Below are positions 32,201 through 40,571 of a DNA stretch of 43,688 nucleotides, piece by piece. Below the pieces are notes generated by a model that worked only from the letters and a program-made list of their open reading frames with translations, did no database searches and was not told where the DNA came from. This DNA comes from Acidobacteriaceae bacterium. Its GTDB lineage: Bacteria; Acidobacteriota; Terriglobia; Terriglobales; Acidobacteriaceae. A program made the position numbers and the translations under genes. Each line of letters opens with the position of its first letter. The stretch's first letter is position 1. The stretch is taken from NCBI GenBank assembly GCA_030041955.1, contig JASIAO010000224.1, positions 1-43,688 on the forward strand, read 5' to 3'.

Positions 32201-34356
32201 CCCTGGTCACCATCTCCTTCACGCAGCCCAGCGTGCTCACGTCGATTACTGCGCTTGTATACTTCGCCAGCGGCGAGATCCAGATCGCCGAAACTCCGCA
32301 AATCCTGGTGAACGGAGTCGCGCTGACGCCGCAGAGTTCCTGGCAGGATCAAAGCTCAGGGGCCTGGACCCTCACGTTTCCTGACACCGGCCCGTCCATC
32401 CAGGAATTCAGCATCCCGGTGGGCGGAATCGCGCTGATCCTCTACTCCATCGACTACTCCACGGCGCCCGTGCCTATGGCCATACTGCCGCAGGCGCCGG
32501 CCTTTTACTCTCTCGCGACGGCGACCATGATCGAGGCCGAGCGAGTTGGCGCGTCTTCCTTTCAGGCTGTGCCGTATGGCGACCCCATCGTGGAGTTCGC
32601 CTATTTTCAAACCGCGTCCGGACCCGGCACGGTGCAGGGAACGGCGACGACGGTTCCCGTCCCGGTTACTCCGGCGCCTTACCCCCCATTGCAGCAGCAG
32701 TGTCCTTCCGTTGCGCAACCGAACTCGGCCTCGCCGCTCGCGGGCGCTCTGACCGATCTGCACACATATACGCAGTGGTCCTGGCCGCTCGATGGCGCCA
32801 CGACGGCTTACTACGGTTACGACGTGAATGTCGAATTCGTGGAGAGCTACGTGAACATGCTCTACGCAGCTTTCTCAAGAAAGCTTCCTGAGCTGTCGCT
32901 GCATTTCCGGTGCGTGGACCGGAATAATAACCACGTCCTCCTCGTTCCGAACGCTATTCACGTGCCATCCATTCCGCAGCAGAGCGCGCTCGTCGCCTCC
33001 GCTATGACCCTGCCTTTGCCGTCATACATTCCCCAGTCGCCGGTTACCCTCAAGCCATGGCTCATCGGCGAACAGCAGCAGGCGCTGTTGCAGAAGCGCG
33101 CGGCCCAGGCAGTGCATGCCAATATCTTCCAGGAGTCGGCGCCGGTCTTCACGCGGCCCTCGCTGTCCACCCTCATTAACGAGGCCAATCTGGGCGGCGG
33201 CCGCAACAACGCGTTGTCGATCCAGCAGATCGATCCTGGACTCGCCGGTGCAATTCTTCACGGGATCGAGGAATACAACGCCGGCCAGCAGGACGAACAG
33301 TTGTGGTTCAGGCCATTCATGCCTTCCACACGATACACGCTCGACGTAGTGGCCGGCCCCCTCTACGTCAACTCCGATTTCGCAGCAGATGCCGCGTCGA
33401 TCCCGGGTGCGGTCTCCCTCGGCTCAGTGCTCGATGCTACCGACGCCATCGGCCTGCTGGCTGCGCTCGATAACTACTTCGGCTATGAAGATTCATTGAC
33501 GACGCTCGAGCGAGTGCAGTTCACCACGTCGCGCTACGCGAATTTCACCGCACACCTGGCGAACGCGGCGAGCCAGCTTGCGGGCGCTGCCGGCGCAACG
33601 CCGATTCGCAACTATGTCGCTGCCGAGGATCCCATTACCTGGCTGACTGGACAAACGACGCAGCTTAACACCTGGGTCAGTGCTGGTGTGCAGTACCTGG
33701 ACGACCATCAGAAACTTGCCTCTCTGGTGGCCTCGTTCGATCCTATGGCCGACGATCTGTGGTCTGGCAGCGCACCCGCAGTCACCAACGGCGCATCCGC
33801 GCTGGTGAGCCAGCGGCAGGCGGTGGCCGCTGACTGGACTGCGTTCTCGCAGGCGATCAATGCGCTTTACAACGGCATGATCGCGGCCCTCGGCCAGCCG
33901 CAGATGGCTGCAAACACTGCACCCATTGCTGTGCCCGATACCGAAATCAGCTTCTTCACGGATTCGTCAGGATTGTGGATCGAAGCGATCCTGATCCAGA
34001 GCCCGGAACCGCTGCCCTGGCAGCGCCTCTGGCGCTGGGTTCGCCTCGCCGGTGCCGGCAACGCCCAGATCGCAATTCTGCCGATCTGGAGCGACGACGG
34101 GACCACGGGCCTGCTGGTGCCTCTCGAAAGTGGGCGGGGAATCTACAGCCTGAGCATGACGTTCCAGGGAAACCTTGGCGCTGAGGCTCCGTGCATCACG
34201 CTGAACGCCGATGCGGTGACGGAACCGCTTGTCGTGGGATCGATCAGAATGGGTCCGCCGATTCGCCATCTCCCACGGGAGGGCCAGGCGATCCAGGAGC
34301 TGCAGCGCCCCGTTCTCTCCCTCGCGGACAAGATTCAGTCCATCCTCGGCGGATAA
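29203..34356 (+). CDS. Giant beta-rich protein, 1717 aa, function unknown
   Basis: ATG 29203 follows GAAAGGA at good spacing; a TTG at 29194 is less likely. There is no signal peptide. The N-terminal 330 residues are a run of short beta strands with repeated hydrophobic/Gly pattern (LTLGGSVRGLQINITHPGV), like an elongated beta sheet or AsmA-like solenoid. Near 424 is a Trp-rich segment (NTWWEWFKYP) and near 503-525 a hydrophobic stretch (IMFVLMLPGPIISFIGKANI). The region from there to about 705, ending in LNLPWPLPSPGATISLTWGG, recalls very large bacterial and fungal proteins of the DUF6603 type; this is memory, not a search. The C-terminal thousand residues mix beta domains with helices. The gene sits in the five-gene operon and is probably the main partner of the 1425-residue protein. 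Confidence 0.78.
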   Translation: MSTLLSPTSLLGSLGLPILQDALDAAFGSGVVTISADSSGVSAGLTLSGGISVNIDDLVVNAQGISGHFSIGGISDTNPLSATIAGFTVGLTAFDITLAQSGLAASNIAAQLTIPFFTDSSGNPQVIDIEVSTNAAGNLTISVAAAPSQSTTPDGLVQLTYDLAGVGSVEIDVDSLEITEVNSVWTLVISGNLIIETEGLNWPSIELKGLGIDSKGHISLEGGWIDLPNQMALDFYGFHVGLQKLGFGTDSSGDKWIGFNGDINLVEGLTLGGSVRGLQINITHPGVTFEGVSIDFAIPDVLSITGQVDHFQVNNAMGPNDLVNVGLPGYIFDFINPVGPVQPPSPGKQVNVFAGAVKVVIDPGDMDLEVDANFIVGTFGGQSVFFLDVDAELPVGIPLFLDVALYGLQGLVATGLEPQPEPQNTWWEWFKYPAVGEPPEGQIGSGTVPPEGSSGVVNTSGTPPPNYSATDFYKWLWPKQGAFAIGAGATIGTEADDGYTVSAAIMFVLMLPGPIISFIGKANILSPRIGGASDDADFDAMATYDGTSQTFDLTVDAQYSIPIVLDITATAELFVGEGTWYFALGKPPHEQRVSARIFDIFEADAYFVVSDTGLVTGTWTGYKNSWSFGPLSASVDAYLATLAAIQWAPLQIGGGIELYGNLQLSAFGIHVGLTADALLEGCAPNPFWVHGELSVQLNLPWPLPSPGATISLTWGGDDGSVPPAPLALSRVNATLIDHCDSASKPASDHYVLLSHASPAVDSDQTVTLDPVTPGILGLTSSTGRTLTSPPDLNPGSASSAQFAAVLPQDAHFTLNFSQGTVDNTGAFNGALPWGSFPTLPPVPSLPPASLIGADDMSNINPNQPPVQFVIRHTLLEVALYMYDSGTSAWSLVCSTATPTVSDPTPGVTQLSGVWLSASASNANPRQAMTQLKVVPWSLLPGVDATAQWSSTSEIDPITNPFEDQNLTFDVAAGFGTPAIEGFQPIPAGLSFPTVGKVENPLVTISFTQPSVLTSITALVYFASGEIQIAETPQILVNGVALTPQSSWQDQSSGAWTLTFPDTGPSIQEFSIPVGGIALILYSIDYSTAPVPMAILPQAPAFYSLATATMIEAERVGASSFQAVPYGDPIVEFAYFQTASGPGTVQGTATTVPVPVTPAPYPPLQQQCPSVAQPNSASPLAGALTDLHTYTQWSWPLDGATTAYYGYDVNVEFVESYVNMLYAAFSRKLPELSLHFRCVDRNNNHVLLVPNAIHVPSIPQQSALVASAMTLPLPSYIPQSPVTLKPWLIGEQQQALLQKRAAQAVHANIFQESAPVFTRPSLSTLINEANLGGGRNNALSIQQIDPGLAGAILHGIEEYNAGQQDEQLWFRPFMPSTRYTLDVVAGPLYVNSDFAADAASIPGAVSLGSVLDATDAIGLLAALDNYFGYEDSLTTLERVQFTTSRYANFTAHLANAASQLAGAAGATPIRNYVAAEDPITWLTGQTTQLNTWVSAGVQYLDDHQKLASLVASFDPMADDLWSGSAPAVTNGASALVSQRQAVAADWTAFSQAINALYNGMIAALGQPQMAANTAPIAVPDTEISFFTDSSGLWIEAILIQSPEPLPWQRLWRWVRLAGAGNAQIAILPIWSDDGTTGLLVPLESGRGIYSLSMTFQGNLGAEAPCITLNADAVTEPLVVGSIRMGPPIRHLPREGQAIQELQRPVLSLADKIQSILGG

Positions 34357-34390
34357 CCTGCGCAGAGGCGTGAGGCTCACGAAAAAGAAA

Positions 34391-35044
34391 ATGACCTCAG
34401 ACATCCCCCAAAATGTTGGCCTCGAACTGCCGACGCAACTCGTCCATGGGGCTTTCTTCCAGCGTTCCCTCGTCTCCGAATCGTCTGCGCAAAACTGCTG
34501 GTTCGTCTACTTTCCGGACGGCGTGATCGATCCACCACAATACGTAATACCCTGTCACCGGTTGCCCACGCAGGAGACGCTCTACTGGCTGCAGGAACCG
34601 ACCAATCTGCCGAGAGCGGTGAATGGTTTCGTTCTTGCGAGTGCCAGCGATCTGGCCGGATTCGAACTGGGCCCGGGCGCGCTGAATCCTTACGAGCAGT
34701 TCAATCTCATCAAACCTGTTGCTGTCATTGACGACGGCGTATACGTCTTCCAGGGCCGCTTCGATCTCTCGATCGCCTCTGGCCTGAATCGTGCCGAAAA
34801 AGCCAACTTGCTGCTCCAGCGTCACCAACCGGAGGCTGCGCTCTCTGAAGCCAGGCAGGCAGTCGCGCTGGCCCCGGACCTGGTTCCTCCAGAGGCCACC
34901 CTTGGCGACATCCTGTTGGCTCTTGGGCGCACCTCGGAAGCGCGAGCTGCCTACCAGCGCGCCCTGTATCTGGCGGAAACGGTCGATCCGGCTCTGCAGA
35001 CCGATTGGGTTCAGACGTTGCGGGCGAAGCTGGCGCCACGGTGA
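34391..35044 (+). CDS. TPR-containing protein, 217 aa
   Basis: ATG 34391 lies 35 bases after the giant gene; the ribosome-binding site is weak. Residues 1-130 form a mixed alpha/beta region (CWFVYFPDGVIDPPQYVIPC; LYWLQEPTNLPRAVNGFVLA) that includes LGPGALNPYEQFNLIKPVAV and DDGVYVFQGRF. Residues about 135-215 hold two TPR-like helix pairs (AEKANLLLQRHQPEAALSEA; LGDILLALGRTSEARAAYQR). There is no signal peptide or membrane segment. The layout reminds me of the soluble tail of acidobacterial membrane glycosyltransferases (PMT/GT39 type), so it may derive from such a domain. As last gene of the operon it could be an adaptor or assembly factor for the giant proteins. Confidence 0.7.
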   Translation: MTSDIPQNVGLELPTQLVHGAFFQRSLVSESSAQNCWFVYFPDGVIDPPQYVIPCHRLPTQETLYWLQEPTNLPRAVNGFVLASASDLAGFELGPGALNPYEQFNLIKPVAVIDDGVYVFQGRFDLSIASGLNRAEKANLLLQRHQPEAALSEARQAVALAPDLVPPEATLGDILLALGRTSEARAAYQRALYLAETVDPALQTDWVQTLRAKLAPR

Positions 35045-35184
35045 AAGAATATTTGTCGCTCCGCATGCCCATGCCCGGCCATCACGAGCCGCGAGTGCTC
35101 GCGGCCTTCCGGCCGCGCTCCAGTAAATCAGCATTCACATGGAACTCTGAGAATGTCGGCTCGATCCGCCCACTGCGACATCCG

Positions 35185-35643
35185 ATGGTTGGAAAGAAGC
35201 TCATCCCAGACGTTGGCCAACTCGTTGCGGCCCTTGCCGCAGTCGCGTCTCTGGCGCCGACCGCGCAGGCTCAATCCACCATGGTCACCGCGCGCATGAA
35301 GGTGCCCTTCGCTTTCCAGTACGGAACGAAGCACCTTCCCGCTGGGACCTACATCATCACCCTGGGCCAAGACAGCGTCCTCACGGTGAGTGGCTGGGCC
35401 GGCACGGCGTGCGTCCTGGCCGACGTGAATTACGATCCCGGTCTGGTCTACGCCATCCAGGTGGTCTTCAACAAGTACGGCGACCACTACTTTCTGGAAG
35501 AGCTGACCATCGACGGCAGCGGCGCGCAGATCCCCATCCCAGAATCCGAGACCGAGCGGCAAATGGCCACAGAGCAAGCCATGAATCGCCGGGCGCCCAG
35601 CGGGACGGCAATCGCTCGGTTAGGCGGACGGTCGACCCGTTGA
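35185..35643 (+). CDS. Small secreted acidobacterial protein of unknown function
   Basis: The chosen ATG 35185 gives a signal peptide (LVAALAAVASLAPTAQAQ) and a mature domain of about 120 residues; the frame extends upstream without a better start. The mature part begins with MKVPFAFQYGTKHLPAGTYI, a pattern I associate with small periplasmic or surface proteins common in acidobacteria, and is beta-rich. It ends in a polar tail (RAPSGTAIARLGGRSTR). No enzymatic motif is visible. It stands alone, with a hairpin after the stop codon, and is probably not part of the giant-protein operon. Confidence 0.68.
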   Translation: MVGKKLIPDVGQLVAALAAVASLAPTAQAQSTMVTARMKVPFAFQYGTKHLPAGTYIITLGQDSVLTVSGWAGTACVLADVNYDPGLVYAIQVVFNKYGDHYFLEELTIDGSGAQIPIPESETERQMATEQAMNRRAPSGTAIARLGGRSTR

Positions 35644-35644
35644 G

Positions 35645-35681
35645 GCAAGGCACGAACTTCCTTGCGGGAGTTTCCCTTTTT
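35645..35681 (+). terminator. Candidate intrinsic terminator
   Basis: GCAAGG (35645-35650) pairs with CCTTGC (35660-35665), followed by a small GGGA/TCCC hairpin and TTTTT (35677-35681), just after the stop at 35643. The two hairpins and T-run make termination likely, though the stems are short. Confidence 0.5.
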
Positions 35682-35747
35682 CCTTGAAGCTCGCGCCTTT
35701 TTTGGTGCGCCCAGCATGGGCATCACGCAGGGTGAACTGGAGGCGAG

Positions 35748-36578
35748 ATGAACAAGCAACCGCTCGGAGCTCTTTGTGAGTTTTCTTTCAAAACCGGCAT
35801 CAAGGTCAGACAAATCTGCATTCCTATTTTCGTGGGGATGATCGCAGCTGCGCATTCTTCCGCGCAGCAGCCCTGCGCGCAGGGTATTCGCATCGACGGA
35901 ATCGTCATCGACCCGACGGGAGCGGTCATTTCTGGAGCGAGCATGCACACGTCCAGTGGAGCGACGGTCCTGACCGATGCAACCGGGCACTATGGGTTCG
36001 CGTGTGAGGCGGGGACTTCCACCATGATCACCGCGGATGCTGCGGGATTCGCCAAAGCCATGGGGCGTGCGCATGCGCGCGCGGGCGGCGTCGCGCATGT
36101 CAATCTCAAGCTTTCTGTGGCGTCGGTAGAGACGAGTGTGGAGGTCAACGCAAACGCCGGCGGAGTTGACAGCGGCGACTCAGCAGGTTCGATTGTCCTC
36201 GGGCCAGAAGCGATCGAACGGCTCTCCGACGATCCGGACGATCTTCTTCGCGAGTTGCAGACGATGGCTGCCGGCGGAGGCGGCGCTCCCGGAGGGGCGA
36301 TCATTTCCGTCGACGGTTTTCAGAATGGAAGCCCACTGCCTCCCAAAGGCTCTATCGCCGAGATTCGCATCAATCCAGACCCGTTTTCGGCCCAATACGC
36401 AACCAGCAACCAGGAACCTTCAATCGCCGGCAGGAGTCCGGTACTGGAAACCTGCGCAAGCCTGTCCCAACGCCCGCCTCTTGCCACAATCCCGCCGAGC
36501 TTTCCGACGGGCCAATTCGCACGCCGCAACCTTGCCCGTTCCCTGCAGTCTCGGTTGTTCAATAATCAAAATCGATGA
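35748..36578 (+). pseudogene. Truncated Oar-like TonB-dependent receptor (N-terminal fragment)
   Basis: This 276-residue frame starts like a large acidobacterial Oar-type outer-membrane protein. It has a signal region (QICIPIFVGMIAAAHSSAQQ) and a carboxypeptidase-regulatory domain (IRIDGIVIDPTGAVISGASM; TDATGHYGFACEAG). A plug-like start follows (SIVLGPEAIERLSDDPDDLL; GGAIISVDGFQNGSPLPPKG; IAEIRINPDPFSAQYATSNQ). Full-length members go on for about 800 more residues as a beta-barrel. Here the pattern breaks near residue 225 and ends after about 50 unrelated residues rich in Arg, Pro and Ser. It cannot form a transporter. The break looks like a deletion; whether the short protein is still made is unknown. 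Its stop overlaps the start of the GH127 gene (ATGA). Confidence 0.65.
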
Positions 36579-38641
36579 GAAACCACAGCAGCGCCCTCGG
36601 TTTTACTCGTCGCAGCTTTCTTCGCGGACTCGGCACCGCTGTGGCCGCCTCCACTACTTCCCATTGGTTCGCCGGATCCGCTCAAGCCGCCACCATGTCC
36701 GTCCCCCGCCGTCCTCAGGCCGTCGTGAAAGACCGGGCGCCGCTCTTCGCTGGAAACATGTACTTCCTCCCGCTGGGATCGATTCGTCCTCGCGGATGGC
36801 TCCTCGACCAGCTACGCATCCAGGCCGACGGACTCACCGGCCACCTCGGCGAAATCTGGCCGGATGTGGGGCCAAATTCCGGGTGGCTCGGAGGAACCGG
36901 AGAAAGCTGGGAGCGCGGCCCCTATTATTTCGACGGCATGCTTCCCTTGGCGTGGCTGCTCGACGATGCGCGCCTGCAGGCCCGCGCAAAACAATTTGCC
37001 GACTGGACCCTCGATCATCCCTGGCCGAACGGAATGATCGGCCCGAGAAGCAATGATGACTGGTGGCCGCGCATCGTCATGCTGAAGGCGCTCGCCCAAT
37101 ATCAGGAGCTCACCGGCGACCAGCGGGTGGTTCCACTGATGGATCGCTATTGCCGATACCAGATGGCGACGCTGCCCACGCGTCCTCTGCGCGACTGGGG
37201 AAAATTCCGCTGGCAGGACGAAGTCCTTACCGTAGTCTGGCTCTACAACCGAACCGGCTCTCCTTATCTACTCGACCTCGCGAAGCTCCTCCAGCTACAG
37301 GGATACAACTGGATTGCCGAGTTCGCCGACTTCCCTTACAAACAGAAAGTTACGGCCGCTTGGCTGAAGCTCGCCGAAGGTCAGGGTCTGAGCGATCTTG
37401 CGCTCGCCACCCACGGCGTCAACAACGGGCAAGGGGTGAAAACTGGTGCTGTCTGGTCCCTTGTTTCCGCATCCGCCGATGATCGCCGTGCTTCCGAGCA
37501 CATGCTGGCCGAGTTGACGAAATATCATGGCCTGCCCAACGGAATGTTCTCGTGCGATGAGCATCTCGCGGGCCGGGATCCTTCGCAGGGCTCCGAGCTA
37601 TGCACGGTGGTTGAGACGATGTTCTCGCTCGAGCGCGCCCTCGCCGTCACAGGTTCCCCCGTCCTCGGCGACCGTCTGGAAAAGCTCGCGTTTAATGCCC
37701 TCCCTGGCACGCTCACCGACGATATGTGGGCGCACCAGTACAACCAGGAATCGAATCAGGTCGAGTGCAGCCTCCACCGGAAACCCTGGGTAACCGACGG
37801 GCCCGAGTCAAACCTCTTCGGCCTTGCTCCGAACTTCGGCTGCTGCACGGCGAACTATCACCAGGGCTGGCCAAAGTTTGCTAACAGCTTATGGATGCTC
37901 AGCGGCGCGCCGGATCACGACCACGGGGATGGCCTGGTTGCAGCGGCCTATGCGCCCTGCGAAGTAACGGCCTTGGTTCGCGGTACTGCGGTTCACGTAA
38001 TCGAGGAAACCGAATATCCGTTCCGCGGCACCGTAGCGCTGACTGTTTCGCCGGATAAGGCGGTTTTCTTCCCGCTGGGACTACGCATTCCAGATTGGGC
38101 GCCGGGGGCGACCATCCGGGTGAACGGCGAGCGCCAGGCGGATCCGGCCGCGGGAAGCTTTGCCCGGATTGAGCGGACGTGGGAAGCCGGCGACCGGGTT
38201 GAGCTCGAATTTCCAATGCGTTTGCGGACATCGCGTTGGTTCCACGACGCAGTGGCGGTCGAGCGGGGACCCCTGGTCTTTTCGCTCGAGGTCGGCGAGG
38301 ACTGGGAGAAGCTCAAGAACAATGGGCTAAGGTCCGCCGATTGGCAGGTGTTTCCAACGGGGCCCTGGAACTATGCGCTGGCGGTTGACCCTGCACATCC
38401 GGAGGCGAGTCTGCTGGTAACCGAGACGCCAGTCGGAGCTGGACCCTTTACAAAGCCGGGCATCGGAGTTCGAATTGAAGCGCGGGGCGGGCAGGTGAAC
38501 GCCTGGCGGGCAGAGGACGGAGCGGCGAACCCCCTGCCGGAAAGTCCGCTGGCGAGTGAGGAGCCGGAGGAAAGATTGACTCTGTTGCCGTATGCTGCGG
38601 CGAAGCTGCGAATCACAGCGTTCCCGGTGCTGAAAAGTTAA
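36575..38641 (+). CDS. GH127-family (DUF1680) beta-L-arabinofuranosidase-like enzyme, Tat-exported
   Basis: This 688-residue protein has a twin-arginine signal (TRRSFLRG at residues 11-18, then a hydrophobic stretch and AQA). The body is the DUF1680/GH127 (alpha/alpha)6 domain. Glu341 and Cys343 (GSELCTVVE) and the Cys423-Cys424 pair in GCCTANYHQGWPKF correspond to the Glu-x-Cys and Cys-Cys zinc-site residues of Bifidobacterium HypBA1. This supports a working enzyme that removes beta-L-arabinofuranosyl units from plant glycans or glycoproteins, probably in the periplasm. The C-terminal part is beta-rich. Its start overlaps the truncated receptor's stop. The three genes converging on it encode further glycosidases. 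Confidence 0.9.
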   Translation: MRNHSSALGFTRRSFLRGLGTAVAASTTSHWFAGSAQAATMSVPRRPQAVVKDRAPLFAGNMYFLPLGSIRPRGWLLDQLRIQADGLTGHLGEIWPDVGPNSGWLGGTGESWERGPYYFDGMLPLAWLLDDARLQARAKQFADWTLDHPWPNGMIGPRSNDDWWPRIVMLKALAQYQELTGDQRVVPLMDRYCRYQMATLPTRPLRDWGKFRWQDEVLTVVWLYNRTGSPYLLDLAKLLQLQGYNWIAEFADFPYKQKVTAAWLKLAEGQGLSDLALATHGVNNGQGVKTGAVWSLVSASADDRRASEHMLAELTKYHGLPNGMFSCDEHLAGRDPSQGSELCTVVETMFSLERALAVTGSPVLGDRLEKLAFNALPGTLTDDMWAHQYNQESNQVECSLHRKPWVTDGPESNLFGLAPNFGCCTANYHQGWPKFANSLWMLSGAPDHDHGDGLVAAAYAPCEVTALVRGTAVHVIEETEYPFRGTVALTVSPDKAVFFPLGLRIPDWAPGATIRVNGERQADPAAGSFARIERTWEAGDRVELEFPMRLRTSRWFHDAVAVERGPLVFSLEVGEDWEKLKNNGLRSADWQVFPTGPWNYALAVDPAHPEASLLVTETPVGAGPFTKPGIGVRIEARGGQVNAWRAEDGAANPLPESPLASEEPEERLTLLPYAAAKLRITAFPVLKS

Positions 38642-38864
38642 TGCCTCCCGCGGCGTCCTGAATGTATGGGTTCTCGAGTGAAGCACGGAGCCGGATTGCT
38701 TCGGGCTCCTTCATCGGCAGGTCCGACTGCGTCCTCACATGAACGACGGCATTGAGATTTATCCTGGCGAAATTCCGCTCAGCCGCGAGCGTCAGGGTCA
38801 AACTCAACAATAATCCGCCCAGCGGTCATTCGCACCTTCCCCGCGAGTCTCCGGATCACCGCGA

Positions 38865-40556
38865 TCAAATACCGAATGGCCACGCTCCGGTGTCCTGGTA
38901 CCAGTCGTAGTCCTTATCGATTGCAGACCGGAATTGCCAGTGGTCCGGCGTGGTGTTGTTCTGCCAGTCAGCGGCAACGGTTTCCGATCCGGCGGCGGAT
39001 ATTGCGAAGGCTGCGCGCACTGCGTCGCGCTGTTCCGCACCGATTGCCGCAGGCTGGGGCGACACCAGCAGCACCACTCCGCTTCTGGCCACCAAGTCGA
39101 GCCACTGCCGGTTGCAGGACCACGGCGTGTCTGCAGTGATCGGCACACAGTCGGGATCGACAGCAAAGAACGAACGATGCTGAGGGTACCTGAAGGCGAG
39201 GGTGTTGACGCCCATGCGGCGCGTGCGCTCCCATTGCTTTCCGCTCACGTCGTCTCCCGTCCGCTGTGCATCGAAGAGCCCGGCTCCAAGATGGCCCACG
39301 GTGTTGCAGCCGATCATAACCGTACGATCTCCTGCTGACTGCCGCATCGCTTCGTAAAAGCCGCGGATGATTTCCGCGTTCGTCCGGCTGCGATCGTGGA
39401 AGCTCCAGCCAGGCAGGGTGGGCTGAGCATGCATCTGAAATCCCCACTGTCCCAGAAGATCGTAGGTGGAGAAATCGTGCTTGATGAGGTCGTACCCCCA
39501 GCCGGTGGCTTGGGTCACTTTGGCGAGCACACGCTCCAGGGCTTCCGGAACCGTCGGATCGAAGGCGAGATCTGTGCTTTGGTTTGTCCGGTCTCCGAAT
39601 CGCGAGCCGGGCAGCAGGAGGTTGGCGGGGGTGCCGGCATCCGCCTGGAGAGGACGAATCCAAAGGCCGGGCCGGACGTAGCGATCACGGATTTTTGCGG
39701 CCAGCGCGGCCATATCGGGAAATGCCTGCTGGTTGTCCCATCCGGCATCGATCACGGTAAACGGACGCGGCGCCCGCGCCGGCGCCAGAGAGGCCATCAA
39801 CTCCGCATCGTGGACAATCTGATCCGGGGTATTCCGGCCATACGCGTAGTACCAGTCGTTGCTGCCGTAGAGCGTTATGGCAGGGCGAGGAGAATCGCAC
39901 ATCCTGCGGCAGAAGAGGTGCGCAGCATCCAGAGCGTTCTCGCCGGGCTCTCCCTCTCTGGAAACCACGGTGGCGGCGAGCAGCTCGCGCTGCCCAAGCA
40001 CCACGCCGTCGCCGCCATTGGCGACATTCAGCCAGAGAGAGACGCCTTTGGGATCGATCTGCCAGAAGCAGAGCGACCCGGCGCCGGTCTGGACTCCGTA
40101 TCCATGCAATGCGCCGCGGCCGACGGTGAGGAAGTACCAGGGCAGGACGCGCTCGGGTACCAGCGACTGCCAATGCAGATTGCCGTAACTGCGCTCCCAC
40201 GCGTCGTTCAGAATCAGCAGACCGGAGGCCACGGCATCGTTCCAGCGCAGATGGATATGCGTGGGACAAGCGGTGGCCGCCGACAGCGTGACGGGAAGAC
40301 GATCCGGCTCGGGGACGGTGGTGACCAGCAGCCCTGGACCGCTCCACCGCTGACCTGAGCGGTTGAGCCGGGCCGGTCGATCGAGCCCGCAGAACGCGGT
40401 AACCGAATCCGGAGGGCGCAAGAGGTCAAGAAAGGTGGTTGCTCGGCCGGCAGATGCCGGGGATAGGGATGGAGGCAGGAGTTCCGCCTGGGCAGATGCG
40501 GCAAGACCAGCACAGGCCAGACCCGCAATGAGATCTCTGCGAGTGATCGATTGCAT
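38865..40556 (-). CDS. GH36-like glycoside hydrolase (alpha-galactosidase-like), Tat signal
   Basis: This 563-residue protein starts with ITRRDLIAGLACAGLAASAQA, a Tat-type signal. An N-terminal beta-sandwich (to about residue 220) is followed by a TIM-barrel region beginning with ITLYGSNDWYYAYGRN. The likely nucleophile is Asp361 in YDLIKHDFSTYD, matching the Lys-x-Asp motif of clan GH-D (GH27/GH36). Further barrel motifs are AGWDNQQAFPDM and TVMIGCNTVG. A galactosidase-like role on plant oligosaccharides is plausible; the exact sugar cannot be read. It is the third gene of a minus-strand operon (15 bp after the (alpha/alpha)6 glycosidase) and converges on the GH127 gene. Confidence 0.78.
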   Translation of the reverse strand: MQSITRRDLIAGLACAGLAASAQAELLPPSLSPASAGRATTFLDLLRPPDSVTAFCGLDRPARLNRSGQRWSGPGLLVTTVPEPDRLPVTLSAATACPTHIHLRWNDAVASGLLILNDAWERSYGNLHWQSLVPERVLPWYFLTVGRGALHGYGVQTGAGSLCFWQIDPKGVSLWLNVANGGDGVVLGQRELLAATVVSREGEPGENALDAAHLFCRRMCDSPRPAITLYGSNDWYYAYGRNTPDQIVHDAELMASLAPARAPRPFTVIDAGWDNQQAFPDMAALAAKIRDRYVRPGLWIRPLQADAGTPANLLLPGSRFGDRTNQSTDLAFDPTVPEALERVLAKVTQATGWGYDLIKHDFSTYDLLGQWGFQMHAQPTLPGWSFHDRSRTNAEIIRGFYEAMRQSAGDRTVMIGCNTVGHLGAGLFDAQRTGDDVSGKQWERTRRMGVNTLAFRYPQHRSFFAVDPDCVPITADTPWSCNRQWLDLVARSGVVLLVSPQPAAIGAEQRDAVRAAFAISAAGSETVAADWQNNTTPDHWQFRSAIDKDYDWYQDTGAWPFGI

Positions 40557-40571
40557 TCAGACCGCCGTTCC

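Noticed and set aside
34369-34381. CGTGAG/CTCACG palindrome before the TPR gene
   Set aside because: Loop of one base and no T-run; not a plausible terminator, and too short to call an operator.
23844-35044. Giant operon as a contractile injection or Tc-toxin locus
   Set aside because: No sheath, tube, baseplate, ATPase, RHS or neuraminidase-like toxin motifs are visible in any of the five proteins.
38613-38810. 65-codon minus-strand frame in the convergent gap after GH127
   Set aside because: Overlaps the GH127 end, no ribosome-binding site, no family pattern; could be decayed coding DNA but not supportable.
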